64,000 nucleotides of DNA from Paenibacillus sp. J5C2022 (lineage in GTDB: Bacteria > Bacillota > Bacilli > Paenibacillales > Paenibacillaceae): positions 1-64,000 of the forward strand of contig NZ_JAOQJC010000003.1 in NCBI RefSeq assembly GCF_025567625.1. Reading direction: 5' to 3'. Numbering within the stretch: the first letter of the stretch is position 1; each line of letters begins with the position of its first letter. Under the pieces are notes generated by a model, which saw nothing but the letters and a program-made list of their open reading frames with translations, had not been told where the DNA came from and made no database searches. The position numbers and the translations under genes were made by a program. Of the stretch, positions 17,703 to 26,735 are shown piece after piece.

Positions 17703-18588
17703 CTTCAAAATTCAAATTAGTCGGCTCGTCCAGCAATGGTGTGCTCATTCCCATATTCGTACTGGCTACACGGCGGTCAACCTTCTCGAATGCAAAACCG
17801 TCCATCCACACCTTGCCGCTTCCCGTCAGCAGCACCCCGAATGAGATCGTGGCGCTGTCCTCGGGCACATCAAGCACGCAGGAGTATTGATTCCATGTAT
17901 GACTGCCCACGATGGGACGATCGCTCATATTATCGAATTGGAGCGTATCCCCGGAGGCATTGTCTATCCGCATCCACAAGCCGGCGAAGTACTTCACATC
18001 TTCCGTGCGGATGAATGCGGACAGCCTTACTCTTTCCCCTCTGCACTTGTCCGCCCGGAACTGCTGCATCATCGTCGCGAACTGCTCTGCCGTTGATGCC
18101 GTTACTGACTTCAAATACCCGGACACCTGCCCCGTATGCACTTGCTTCCTATCGGTTCCCATCTCATACCGGGAAGGATCGGAACCGCTCAGCAGCCAGC
18201 CTTTCACCTCTTGTCTCTCCATGTTCTCGCACTCTCCTTTGTCGTCTCTCTTCTGCATCACGCTTGCCATAAGCTTGCGGTAACGTCCCGGCGGAAGATG
18301 ATAGAGCTTCTTGAACGCCCGCGTGAACGCCTCCTGAGATTGAAAGCGGCATTGCAGCGCAATGTGCAGCACCTCTTCGTTCGTATGCATCAGCATGGCC
18401 GCGCCAAGAGCGAGACGGCGACATCGGATGTAATCGGCCGTCGTCATTCCGATCTGCTCCTGGAACAAACGGTGAAAGTGATACATCGAGAAGCCTGCCG
18501 CCGCCGCAATTTGCTCCAGCCGCAGCTCCTCCTCCAGGTGGCTTTCGATATATTGCAGCGCTTTGTGAATCATCGAATGAGTTGTCAC
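17692..18588 (-). CDS. AraC-family regulator with C-terminal jelly-roll-like domain
   Basis: 298 aa from a GTG with GAGGTGAT upstream. The AraC DNA-binding domain is at the N-terminus (about 5-105: LRLEQIAAAAGFSMYHFHRLF and LHIALQCRFQSQEAFTRAFKK), followed by ~180 residues with FATMMQQFRADKCRGERVRLSAFIR, WMRIDNASGDTLQFDNM and DGFAFEKV. That half looks like a beta-sandwich of the kind seen in carbohydrate-binding modules and may bind a ligand. No target operon adjoins it. Confidence 0.8.
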   Translation of the reverse strand: MTTHSMIHKALQYIESHLEEELRLEQIAAAAGFSMYHFHRLFQEQIGMTTADYIRCRRLALGAAMLMHTNEEVLHIALQCRFQSQEAFTRAFKKLYHLPPGRYRKLMASVMQKRDDKGECENMERQEVKGWLLSGSDPSRYEMGTDRKQVHTGQVSGYLKSVTASTAEQFATMMQQFRADKCRGERVRLSAFIRTEDVKYFAGLWMRIDNASGDTLQFDNMSDRPIVGSHTWNQYSCVLDVPEDSATISFGVLLTGSGKVWMDGFAFEKVDRRVASTNMGMSTPLLDEPTNLNFEATV

Positions 18589-18825
18589 GTGATCACCTCA
18601 TGTCTGTAGCATAACATAGCGGCGAGCCGGCCTATTTGATCGAAATTGCGGCTTTTCTCTTTCGCTATTTTGTTTACCCGAGTGAGTCCGCTTTGCAAGT
18701 CTTAAGTCACTATCTCAGAATGACATCGATAGAGCTTTTCCATTCTCCAAGTTATACTATACCTTTAATTGGAATTTTGATAATATTAAATTAATTTATG
18801 GCGATGCAAGTTAAGGAGGGGATTG

Positions 18826-19203
18826 ATGATTAGAAGGAGAAAGGTACTCACAGCATTTTTTTCCTTTTTTTTGCTGTTCGCGGTCTCCATGGCTGGCGAA
18901 CGGTATATGACAAACCCGAACATACCTAAGCATCGTGAAGCAAAGTGCATAGTAAACCAGTTCTATACTAATCTGATTGAAGGAAACAAGCCTGTGTTTT
19001 TGCGCCATCGTTTGAAGGAAGAAATGATTACCGATTACTATATTTACAGCATTCAAGAGAAAAATCAAAATCGTACGAAAGCAAGAGTATTTATAACTGC
19101 GGTCAACAACGCCAGCAGCAAAAAAACGCTGCATTCCGATATCGTCATTCTTACCCGGAACGATGACAATTGGAAGGTAACCGCTTACAAGAGAAAGAAA
19201 TAA
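18826..19203 (+). CDS. Hypothetical small exported or membrane-anchored protein
   Basis: 125 aa. AAGGAGGGG lies upstream of the ATG at 18826. The first 25 residues are Arg/Lys-rich and then Phe-rich hydrophobic (FFSFFLLFAVSMAG), a likely signal peptide or anchor. The remaining ~100 residues are basic with alternating beta-like stretches (ARVFITAVNN, DIVILTRNDDNWKVTAYKRKK), compatible with a small NTF2- or DUF4829-like fold, which I cannot confirm. No family recognised. It stands alone between 236 bp and 215 bp gaps. Confidence 0.6.
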   Translation: MIRRRKVLTAFFSFFLLFAVSMAGERYMTNPNIPKHREAKCIVNQFYTNLIEGNKPVFLRHRLKEEMITDYYIYSIQEKNQNRTKARVFITAVNNASSKKTLHSDIVILTRNDDNWKVTAYKRKK

Positions 19204-19351
19204 TCCTTGTCCAGCTCGTTTCAAAGATGAGCGGCCACGATCATTGCACTCCCCAATGATTGACCTCTTTCATGCAACAACCCTGCTCCTTGTCGCGAAG
19301 TCGATGAATGGGCAGGGTTATTGCATGGCCATTTATCATGGCATTTCATCG

Positions 19352-19410
19352 TTGACATTATTTCCTGATCCTGCTAATATAAAACTGACTAGTCAGTACA
19401 ATTAAGGAGG
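19352..19410 (+). promoter_or_regulatory. Promoter with palindromic TetR-type operator
   Basis: The -35 TTGACA (19352-19357) and -10 TAATAT (19375-19380) are spaced 17 bp. The perfect 14-bp palindrome ACTGACTAGTCAGT (19384-19397) starts 3 bp after the -10 and would cover the transcription start. AGGAGG (19405-19410) serves the gene at 19419. The palindrome core TGACTAGTCA recurs in the same position in the promoter at 57744-57790, next to a TetR gene. Confidence 0.8.
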
Positions 19411-19418
19411 TTGTTTCT

Positions 19419-19724
19419 ATGAAGCCATCTTACGAGGTAAGAGCGACATTCCAGCAAAACGAAGGCAAGCGCGGGGAGCGGATAACGATGAAGGTGCAAT
19501 ACGCCAATCTGAATCCGGATACCGTACTCGACAAATCCATAGTCCGCATTCCGGATTACAGCATTTTCGATGTGATGAAGCACGAAGCGGACGGCACTTA
19601 TACATGGTCGTACACCATCCCATGGGAAGCGCCGCTTCAGACGTACAGGATTGACGTCTATGCAATTGATACGAACGGGAATCGGGGAGCGGTGGAAACG
19701 GTAAGCTTCAAAGTGACCGGTTAA
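19419..19724 (+). CDS. Small Ig-like-fold protein of unknown function
   Basis: 101 aa with no signal peptide or membrane segment. Alternating strands (ERITMKVQYAN, TYTWSYTIPW, YRIDVYAIDTNGNRG, VETVSFKVTG) resemble a single bacterial Ig or FN3-like domain. The ending, with its DTNGNRG turn before the last strand, is typical of such domains. Its promoter carries the TGACTAGTCA operator shared with the GH5 gene 38 kb away, so both are probably repressed by the same TetR protein. A role in handling or sensing the same substrate is only a guess. Confidence 0.65.
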   Translation: MKPSYEVRATFQQNEGKRGERITMKVQYANLNPDTVLDKSIVRIPDYSIFDVMKHEADGTYTWSYTIPWEAPLQTYRIDVYAIDTNGNRGAVETVSFKVTG

Positions 19725-19759
19725 CGAATGACGTCTATGCTTCGATGACAGGCGAATGA

Positions 19760-19804
19760 GTGGCTGTTCCCGAAAGCAGCCTTTATGCTTTCGGGAACAG
19801 CCAC
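19760..19804. terminator. Long hairpin between convergent genes
   Basis: Perfect 19-bp inverted repeat, GTGGCTGTTCCCGAAAGCA against its complement, with a 7-nt loop. It lies 35 bp after the small Ig-like gene and 34 bp after the GH110 stop codon, so it can end transcripts from both sides. No long T tract follows. Confidence 0.75.
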
Positions 19805-19838
19805 GGGGCATTGGGTCGAATGATCTTCGGAACGGAAT

Positions 19839-21689
19839 TCAAGTCTGGAACGACTCTCGTGTATCCGCGACAACAAGATGCAGCCCTTCGCAAGCCCGAA
19901 TATGACGCTTCTCCATATCATGAACAGAGACGATACCAGCTTCACTCTCCTTAAGTTCCTCATCGCCCATTGCATTGCCGATGATGGCGACTTCACTGCA
20001 GGCCGTCAGTGATATCCATCGCTTCAAAGAGTCTCCCTGGTCATCGGAACACTTCGCCTCGCATGACGCGCCTGCGATCTCATTATCCGCAAAGATCAGA
20101 TGCTCCGTGCTCTTGGCTTCCAACAGAAGCGCCCTCCCCCCTTCGAAACGGTTGCCCCGAATGACGATATGCTGATGGACAGGCTGATCCGCCGACCATA
20201 CCGTATTCTCGGGATGGATCAAGATGACCGGGGCATTCGCACTGCCGCAGGCAATGAACCTGTTCCCTTTGATTTCGACGTGTCGCACCATCCCGGATTC
20301 GTACCAGCTGCCGGCATCGTCGGCGATCAGGACGGCGCTCATCGCCATCTTCTCGAATCGATTGTGCGCAATAATCGATTGGCGTCGCGTCGTCAGGAGT
20401 ATGCCGCGGGTCGGAATCCGGCTGAAGCTGTTGCCGCGAATATGCACCTCCGGCGTCCATGTCGCATTCTCGACCACATCCCCTTCCTTCGTCTCTGGGG
20501 CCGGAGCGTCCAGCTCAAGCTCGACCTCCCGCAAGCTTATGGGATATACTGCCACTACGCTGCGGGCAGCGTAAGGCCTGAGCGTGTCAGCGTGAATGAA
20601 CTCAATCTCGTCCCCTGCGTGGAAAGCTTGAAAGCCATAGCTTTGCGGATGCATGAAGCGAACCCGTATCCGCCTTCCGCCATCGCTACTCATGATCCGA
20701 AGATGCGTGCCATGGATGTTGATCGCATCGTCATGAGCTCCGTCGAAGCGGCTGTCACTTACCGTCACCTTCCCCTTCACGCCGGACAGATGGAGGAAGT
20801 CGGCGAACGCTGCCGCCGTTCTTCCACTGGAGGGATCAGGAGCCAGCTTCAATCGTTCGAACGTCAGATTCTCACTGAATTGGCCAACAATGCCCAGGCC
20901 GTGCATATACCTCATCCACACGTCCCGGAATGCGATATCCCGGCAGCCGACAATGAGCGCTCCTACCTGATCCCGAATGCCGTCCCGCATCTGGAACACG
21001 CGACCGACCGCGGTGTCCGCGGCGGCGTCCTCCCGGAACCATAGCCGAAGCTTGCCGGGCCGCACCTCCTCGATGCGGCTCGCCGTCGCAACTGGGTTCG
21101 GCACCCGCCATGTCCGGTTGCTGACGGGATCGTATTCCTGCGCCGGACCGCCGCGATGGCTCCAGCCCTCGCCTGTCCAGTGCAGCGCTCCATCGGCAAG
21201 CTCATAGCACGAATCGGGATGAACTTCCGCATCCCAATAGCGTTCTCCGACCTCCGTTATCCGCATCTCCGATATCGTCGGCCGGGCGAAATCGATGCTT
21301 AGATTGCAAATCTCTCCTTCCCGGCATCCATCCAGTACGATCGGCGTCATGCGACCGTGGAACACAAGCAAGGAACCGTTGCCTTCTATCCGGAACCGGT
21401 TCATCCCGCGAAGCAAGAGACCTATCGTCTTCACGGGATCGGGATACTCTTCTTCGCTTGCCGTATTAGACACATAATAAGGCGCTCTGGCGACTTCCTG
21501 CGGGAATATATCGTAGCGGCCGCACGGGAACTCGATCACGACGGGGCCATCCACAGAGGAAGCGGCGGTGATCGCAGCCGCAATTCCCCGCGCGCTGTCT
21601 TCCCCGCTATCCCGTCTCGCCCCGTAATCGGTTACCCGGAAGACGCGCGGCACTAGCCCGTTTCGGACTGCTGCACTATTATCCGTCAC
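19839..21689 (-). CDS. GH110-type exo-alpha-1,3-galactosidase
   Basis: 616 aa, the usual length for the family. It opens with the parallel beta-helix entry motif (FRVTDYGARRDSGED) and carries the GH110 signature AHDDAINIHGTH with the adjacent Asp pair at 320-321, corresponding to the catalytic acids of the family. Repeated VxIRGNxFxxxxxRGILL-type rungs follow. GH110 enzymes remove terminal alpha-1,3-linked galactose, as in the blood group B antigen or linear alpha-Gal epitopes. There is no signal peptide, so it should act on imported oligosaccharides. Its ATG overlaps the stop of the upstream GH110-like pseudogene (ATGA), the tail of a gene series that includes the GH101-like gene. Confidence 0.8.
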   Translation of the reverse strand: MTDNSAAVRNGLVPRVFRVTDYGARRDSGEDSARGIAAAITAASSVDGPVVIEFPCGRYDIFPQEVARAPYYVSNTASEEEYPDPVKTIGLLLRGMNRFRIEGNGSLLVFHGRMTPIVLDGCREGEICNLSIDFARPTISEMRITEVGERYWDAEVHPDSCYELADGALHWTGEGWSHRGGPAQEYDPVSNRTWRVPNPVATASRIEEVRPGKLRLWFREDAAADTAVGRVFQMRDGIRDQVGALIVGCRDIAFRDVWMRYMHGLGIVGQFSENLTFERLKLAPDPSSGRTAAAFADFLHLSGVKGKVTVSDSRFDGAHDDAINIHGTHLRIMSSDGGRRIRVRFMHPQSYGFQAFHAGDEIEFIHADTLRPYAARSVVAVYPISLREVELELDAPAPETKEGDVVENATWTPEVHIRGNSFSRIPTRGILLTTRRQSIIAHNRFEKMAMSAVLIADDAGSWYESGMVRHVEIKGNRFIACGSANAPVILIHPENTVWSADQPVHQHIVIRGNRFEGGRALLLEAKSTEHLIFADNEIAGASCEAKCSDDQGDSLKRWISLTACSEVAIIGNAMGDEELKESEAGIVSVHDMEKRHIRACEGLHLVVADTRESFQT

Positions 21690-22556
21690 TGCTCATCCCC
21701 CAATTCTATCGTCTTGTCCACGCATCCTTCTCCTATGGCAATCCCGGCATTATCGCGATCGTACCGATTGCCCCGAAATCGTATGTGACGCGAATGATCC
21801 AGCTCTGCAATCTGAGAGCAGCCGTTGAACTGGTTATCCGCAACGATTACATCCTCGGCCGACTGAATTCGAAGTCCCAAGCCGCCTCGTCCATAGATGA
21901 TATAGAAGCCGTGAACGTTCACCGCATCATCCCCCATCCCTTCAAAGCTGCACGCTGTGAACGAGATCTCGCCCTTGCAGCTAATGAAGTGTGTCGCATC
22001 CGTATTCGTCGACAATACGCGGCCGATCCCCGGCTTTACCTTCAACCGGGTAAACGCCAAGTTCTCGCTCCGATGCCCGATAATGCCCATGCCAGGAATA
22101 TAATGCAGCGTCACATCGTACACCTGAACACCCGAGCATTCGTAGAACAGAATACCCATCCGGTAATTCATCAGATGCCTCATCACAAGATGCATCCCCG
22201 GCTGCAGACCTTGCGGTCTCGCGTAATGCAGCTTCAGGCTGCGACAGCGCAGACAGGCGAACGGCTGCACCAGTCCGTGGAAAACAAATTCCGAGTCGCC
22301 CCCGTCCCATTCAAAATCGCACATATCCTCCAAACGGAGTGCAACAGACTTCTGCTCAAGCGCTTGTCCGAGATCCATCTGTGCGCCATGCTTCATGACC
22401 TGATCGTATTGCTCCAGAAACGACGGATGCTTAAAATCGTAACGGCCCCGTTCGAACACCAGCTTGCGAACCTCATGCTTCCGGCAATACGCGATCGCTT
22501 CCCGTACCGGGCTTCGCTCCGAAATCAGCGGCATTCACATAGTCAAGCGATAACAT
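21686..22556 (-). pseudogene. Broken GH110-like beta-helix gene (frameshift and internal deletion)
   Basis: The natural start is an ATG at 22556 behind GGAGGGGGCG. It encodes MLSLDYVNAADFGAKP, a proper beta-helix N-terminus, but then runs out of frame. The rest is open from 22534 (VREAIAYCRKHEVRKLVF...). It carries the family motif GMGDDAVNVHGFY, but only ~90 residues follow instead of ~280, and the sequence jumps to C-terminal rungs (IQSAEDVIVADNQFNGC). The remaining 282-codon frame is under half the normal length. The next GH110 gene overlaps its stop codon. Confidence 0.7.
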
Positions 22557-22635
22557 ACGCCCCCTCCTTCTCTCCTGGTTCAGTAAACCATATCCTATAA
22601 CCTGATATTCGGTTGCGATTCGCATGAGACCTGCT

Positions 22636-24060
22636 TCAGCAATCACATGGCACTACCGATACAGCCACCCCCGGCTCCAGTGCAAGCGTCAGCCGCCCCG
22701 CTTCCAGACGATGCCCGAGCTTCCTTGCTGTCAATCCTTCCGCCGTAATCTCATACAGATCAACCGCTTCTACACCGGTCCACTCCGGAGGAAGCGACCA
22801 GGTCTTGCCGCTGTATCCCGACTTGCTGAACGCGATCAATTCCGGCGTCTGCCGCCACGAAGCGGGAAGAAGCACATCGTCGCCATCCCGCAGAAGCCGT
22901 CCGTCGCCGCAGCGCAAGGTACGGTCCGCCAAGCTGACGGTATGACCGCCGGAATAATGAACGACCCGCTCCCCTCCCTCGCCTTCCATGCGAAGCCGGT
23001 CCAGCCGATTCAAGTAGAGGGAGTATAGCATCCTTAAGCAGAATTGCTCGATAAACTCATCATGCCAATTGGCATATCCGCTCTTGGCCGCCTCCAGATA
23101 GATGCCTTCCCCGTGCATGCCTGCTCCGAACAGAAATTCCAGATCCCTGCGGAATGGAATGTCCAGAGTGGAATAATCGCGGATGACGCCGCCGCTCGCC
23201 AATGAAGCGGGCCGCTCCAGATAATGCCGCTCGTCGCACTGATCCAGCACCCAGCTCCAAGCCTGCAGCCCGATGAACGGATCGTCTCGCTTGTGATTGA
23301 AATTCTCGCTCGTCACATCGACGCCGCATTGGTTGAAATAACGGATGACGCGCCGAATATAGGCGGATTCCTCCGCCTCGGTTATGCCGTGATAAGCATT
23401 GTCGCGAGGGAAATAAGCGTCGAGATGAACGGTTCCGGCCTTATCGAGCTCCAGAAGCCGGATCAGCTTGTCGATGCGCTTCACGCTCATGCCGCTTTCC
23501 CATTCCCGCTTCGGACAGATATGATAGGCGGCCCTGTCGTTGTACACGCCTATCTGCATCAGGGAACCGTCTTCATGACGGGCAAGAAGATCTTCCTTCA
23601 CATACTGCTCCCACAAAGGACTATCGTCGTAAGCATCCGTCATGTTGGCATGAACACTGATTGTCGTGTGATGATTTCGGGCTTCCTCGACAAGCCACAG
23701 ATAGCTGTCTCTGGCTGTGCGATCCTGAGGCCGCTTTAGTTGCTCGTTCACTTCATCCCAAGCCGGGTATTGGTCGTCATGGCCGTTGTACTGCCAGCCT
23801 ACGAGATAGATGACCTTGGGAATTCCCCGCGTAATCCGGTCCGTCTCCTCCACATACCGGAGCGCTTGACTGAATGTACAGTATGCGGCAGACCCACCTT
23901 TACCGTCGGGCTCCGACAAGAACAGCTTCATCGTCAGCTTTCGGCTGTAATCGTGCCGATAAGCCGTCTCCGGCTGCATCGTTTTCTTCCAATCGTATAC
24001 ATGGCCGGGTATAGAGCGCCACGTCTCGGTTCCGCTGCCGATCTCATTCATTTTCTTCAT
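22636..24060 (-). CDS. GH101-like endo-alpha-N-acetylgalactosaminidase family protein
   Basis: 474 aa, a bare TIM-barrel domain plus a small C-terminal beta domain, lacking the carbohydrate-binding modules of the large secreted GH101 enzymes. Features matching GH101-like barrels are KVIYLVGWQYNGHDDQYPAW (~82-101), ISVHANMTDAYDDSPLW, HLDAYFP with a candidate nucleophile at D214, and VDVTSENF with a candidate acid at E252. GH101 releases the Gal-beta-1,3-GalNAc disaccharide from Ser/Thr. GGAAGG precedes the ATG. It follows the binding-protein gene past a terminator. Without a signal peptide it should act in the cytoplasm on glycopeptide-sized substrates. Exact specificity is unproven. Confidence 0.65.
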   Translation of the reverse strand: MKKMNEIGSGTETWRSIPGHVYDWKKTMQPETAYRHDYSRKLTMKLFLSEPDGKGGSAAYCTFSQALRYVEETDRITRGIPKVIYLVGWQYNGHDDQYPAWDEVNEQLKRPQDRTARDSYLWLVEEARNHHTTISVHANMTDAYDDSPLWEQYVKEDLLARHEDGSLMQIGVYNDRAAYHICPKREWESGMSVKRIDKLIRLLELDKAGTVHLDAYFPRDNAYHGITEAEESAYIRRVIRYFNQCGVDVTSENFNHKRDDPFIGLQAWSWVLDQCDERHYLERPASLASGGVIRDYSTLDIPFRRDLEFLFGAGMHGEGIYLEAAKSGYANWHDEFIEQFCLRMLYSLYLNRLDRLRMEGEGGERVVHYSGGHTVSLADRTLRCGDGRLLRDGDDVLLPASWRQTPELIAFSKSGYSGKTWSLPPEWTGVEAVDLYEITAEGLTARKLGHRLEAGRLTLALEPGVAVSVVPCDC

Positions 24061-24102
24061 ATCGGTTCATCCTTCCCTGTCTAATCCATTCCTCATGGGA
24101 GC

Positions 24103-24142
24103 AAAAAAGCCCGGCAGCGCCACTCTCGCACGCCGCCAGGCT
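24103..24142 (-). terminator. Terminator after the first binding-protein gene
   Basis: On the minus strand AGCCTGGCGGCG pairs with CGCTGCCGGGCT (two mismatches) and is followed by TTTTTT. It probably lets the transporter genes be more abundant than the downstream GH101-like and GH110 genes, which would be reached by read-through. Confidence 0.75.
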
Positions 24143-24150
24143 TCTGCTAC

Positions 24151-25773
24151 TTACTGGGACACCTGTTCGTTCATCATGTCCACGATTGATTGATAGTCGC
24201 CGATATTTGCAAGCTCCTGCTTGAAGGCATCCCACTCGCTGAAGTCTCTTTCACCCAGCAGGAATTTATAAATATTCTCGTCCAGATACGTGCTGACCGC
24301 CGTCATCACCTGCGCTTTTCTGGCTTCATCCTGCTTGCTCAGACGAATAACCGGGGACTGCTCATATGGTGCGATGGCCTTGGCGGAATCCAGTCTGCCC
24401 ATTCCCTCCTGCGGACGAATTTCCTCAATGCTGCCATTCGCGTAGAACTTCACTTTCTTATACTTGATATAATCGGTAGAGTAGTTCTGAGGCGCATAGA
24501 CGAAGCCTTGACGCGTCCACGGATTGCCCAGGCCGAATGCGGACAGCTCCTCCCATTCGCCGCTCTCATTAATGAACTCGCGCTTGCCGTCCACCATTTT
24601 GTACGTTTTGCCCTCCACGCCCCAGTGCATCAGATCCACCATTTCCGGCGAGTACTGATAGTCGAGCATCTGAATAATCAGCTCGGGATATTTCGTTTTC
24701 TTGGAGACCATGATGCCGTAGTTCGGGTAGATCGTCTGCCCCAGCAGAGCCGGTCCCAACACCCATTGATCGCCGTAGTTTTCGTTTTTCGGGTTCACAG
24801 CCGCTCCCCATTCGATCCCGTCATCGGGAACGGAATACTTCTCCCACCAGCCGGCCCAAGCGATCGGAATCATGAACGACTTGCCCGTCGTTACTTTGGC
24901 CTGAAGCTGATCCTGCGACTGGCTCAGGAACTCCGGATCAAGCAGCTTCTCATCATACAGCTTGCGGATGTACATCAAGCCTTCTTTGAAGGAGTCTTCC
25001 GTCGGTCCGTAGACGTATTTTTCGCCATTCCAGTAAATATCGCTTTTGGAATGATTGGACAAGGAAGTGGCATCCCAGAATTTCGGCCACTCCTGCGCGT
25101 TCACCGGGTAAGAATCCGGATATAGCTCCTTCAGCTTTTTGGCGGCGTCATAGAACTCATCCCAGTTTTCAGGAATTTTAATATTGTGCTTCTCGAAAAT
25201 GTCGAACCGGTACAGAGCGGGATAAGCGGAACCGGCCAATCCGGTGTCGTTGTTGAAGCCGTCGCCGAAGAAGAACATTTTGCCCTCCGGCGTATACATG
25301 CTCTTGTCCGAGAACATGGTGGATTCCAGATACTTCTTGTAGTTCGGAGCATACTCATCCAGATAAGGCGCAATATCAAGAAGCGCTCCCTGATTGCCGA
25401 ATTGGAACATGACCTCGGCATCCTTCACTCCCGACATAATGTCCGGCGTATCGCCGCTGGCGAGCGTCAGCTTGATCTTCTCCGGATAATCGTCGCTGTT
25501 CACATAGATCCACTCAATATCAAGCTTCTTGCCAATATGCTGCTCCATCTTCTCCTTCCACAGCTTATACAGCTCAGTCTCACGAGGGTCGTCCCCGAAG
25601 CTGGACATATAGGCCTGGATTTTGATCGATTCTTCATTGGAGCCGGCCGGCGGAGCCTTCTCACCGGAGTTGCCGATTTCCGCAGGCTTGTTCTCGTTGT
25701 TGCCGCTGCACCCTGCGAGCGCGAACGTAGCGGCAAGCATTAGACTGAACAGAATAAGTGCTGTCTTTTTCAA
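24151..25773 (-). CDS. Extracellular sugar-binding lipoprotein of an LplA-type ABC importer
   Basis: 540 aa from a TTG (GGAGGGG 6 nt upstream). The lipoprotein signal ends LAGC with the lipidated Cys at 22, followed by a Ser/Asn-rich tether. The body is a family 1-type solute-binding protein (IKLTLASGDTPDIMSG, LLDIAPYLDEYAPNYKKYLE, YSPEMVDLMHWGVEGKTYKMVDG), characteristic of Paenibacillus LplA/YtcQ proteins that capture oligosaccharides. The two permease genes lie directly upstream on the same strand, and an AraC sensor-regulator is divergent. The ligand is unknown; the context suggests alpha-Gal- or GalNAc-containing glycans. Confidence 0.88.
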   Translation of the reverse strand: MKKTALILFSLMLAATFALAGCSGNNENKPAEIGNSGEKAPPAGSNEESIKIQAYMSSFGDDPRETELYKLWKEKMEQHIGKKLDIEWIYVNSDDYPEKIKLTLASGDTPDIMSGVKDAEVMFQFGNQGALLDIAPYLDEYAPNYKKYLESTMFSDKSMYTPEGKMFFFGDGFNNDTGLAGSAYPALYRFDIFEKHNIKIPENWDEFYDAAKKLKELYPDSYPVNAQEWPKFWDATSLSNHSKSDIYWNGEKYVYGPTEDSFKEGLMYIRKLYDEKLLDPEFLSQSQDQLQAKVTTGKSFMIPIAWAGWWEKYSVPDDGIEWGAAVNPKNENYGDQWVLGPALLGQTIYPNYGIMVSKKTKYPELIIQMLDYQYSPEMVDLMHWGVEGKTYKMVDGKREFINESGEWEELSAFGLGNPWTRQGFVYAPQNYSTDYIKYKKVKFYANGSIEEIRPQEGMGRLDSAKAIAPYEQSPVIRLSKQDEARKAQVMTAVSTYLDENIYKFLLGERDFSEWDAFKQELANIGDYQSIVDMMNEQVSQ

Positions 25774-25833
25774 TGTAACCCCTCCATTGTTTGTATTGTT
25801 AATCTATCTATGTGAATTATAGATCAACCGCTG

Positions 25834-26721
25834 TTAACCTTTCACCGATCCGATCATCATGCCCGAGACGAAATGCTTCTGCAATAACGGGTAGATGAAC
25901 AGTATAGGCAAAATGGTGACGATGACCGCAGCCATCTTAATGTTCTTCGGATTCACGTTAAACGTATCGATATAACGCTGCAGCCCGCCGACATCGGTAT
26001 AATCGTTCAGTTCTATCGTCATTCGTCGCAGTATAAGCTGAATCGGCTGGTACTTCTCGTCGTTGAAAAAAATCATCGGCTCGAACCACATGTTCCAAAA
26101 CATCACCGCGCCGAACAGGGCAAAGGTAGCCATCAACGGCTTGGATAGCGGCAAATATATGCGGAAGAGAATGCCGATGTCGTTCGCCCCGTCCAAATAA
26201 GCCGACTCCCGCAATTCCTTCGGGATATCCTGGAAGAATGTCCGGAAGATAATAATATTGAACGCGCTCATGGCGACCGGCAGCACGATAGCCCACATCG
26301 TATTGAACAATTGCAGGTCCCGCATCAGAAGGAAGGTCGGGATCAGTCCGCCGTTGAATACCATCGTAATGATGACGAATATGGCAAGCGGCTTGCGGAG
26401 AATGAACTCGTTAACCGCCAGCGGATACGCGAAAAGGGAGGTGAGCAGCAGCTGCAGGAATGTGCCGATCACCAGATAGACGATTGTATTTTTGTAAGCG
26501 GTCAGTATATCGTTGCTCTGGAAAATGTATTTATACCCATGAATGTCAAAGCCTTGCGGGTACCAGCTAATCTTGCCCTGGGCGATGAGATCTGGCGTGC
26601 TGATGGATACAGAGAACGTATTCAGCAGCGGATACAGCATAATTACGCAAAGCACAATCATGAACAAGTAGTTTACGATGTCGAACGTCTTCGACCAAAC
26701 GCCCTCGTTGTACGTTTTCAA
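25834..26721 (-). CDS. ABC importer permease, LplC/YtcP type
   Basis: 295 aa from a TTG behind AAGGAGTG. There are six predicted membrane helices and the cytoplasmic EAA-type loop ESAYLDGANDIGILFRIYLPLS that docks the ATPase. The ending (KHFVSGMMIGSVKG) is the conserved family tail. It pairs with the next permease 14 bp away. No ATPase gene lies in the operon. Confidence 0.9.
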   Translation of the reverse strand: MKTYNEGVWSKTFDIVNYLFMIVLCVIMLYPLLNTFSVSISTPDLIAQGKISWYPQGFDIHGYKYIFQSNDILTAYKNTIVYLVIGTFLQLLLTSLFAYPLAVNEFILRKPLAIFVIITMVFNGGLIPTFLLMRDLQLFNTMWAIVLPVAMSAFNIIIFRTFFQDIPKELRESAYLDGANDIGILFRIYLPLSKPLMATFALFGAVMFWNMWFEPMIFFNDEKYQPIQLILRRMTIELNDYTDVGGLQRYIDTFNVNPKNIKMAAVIVTILPILFIYPLLQKHFVSGMMIGSVKG

Positions 26722-26735
26722 GGCGATTCACTCCT

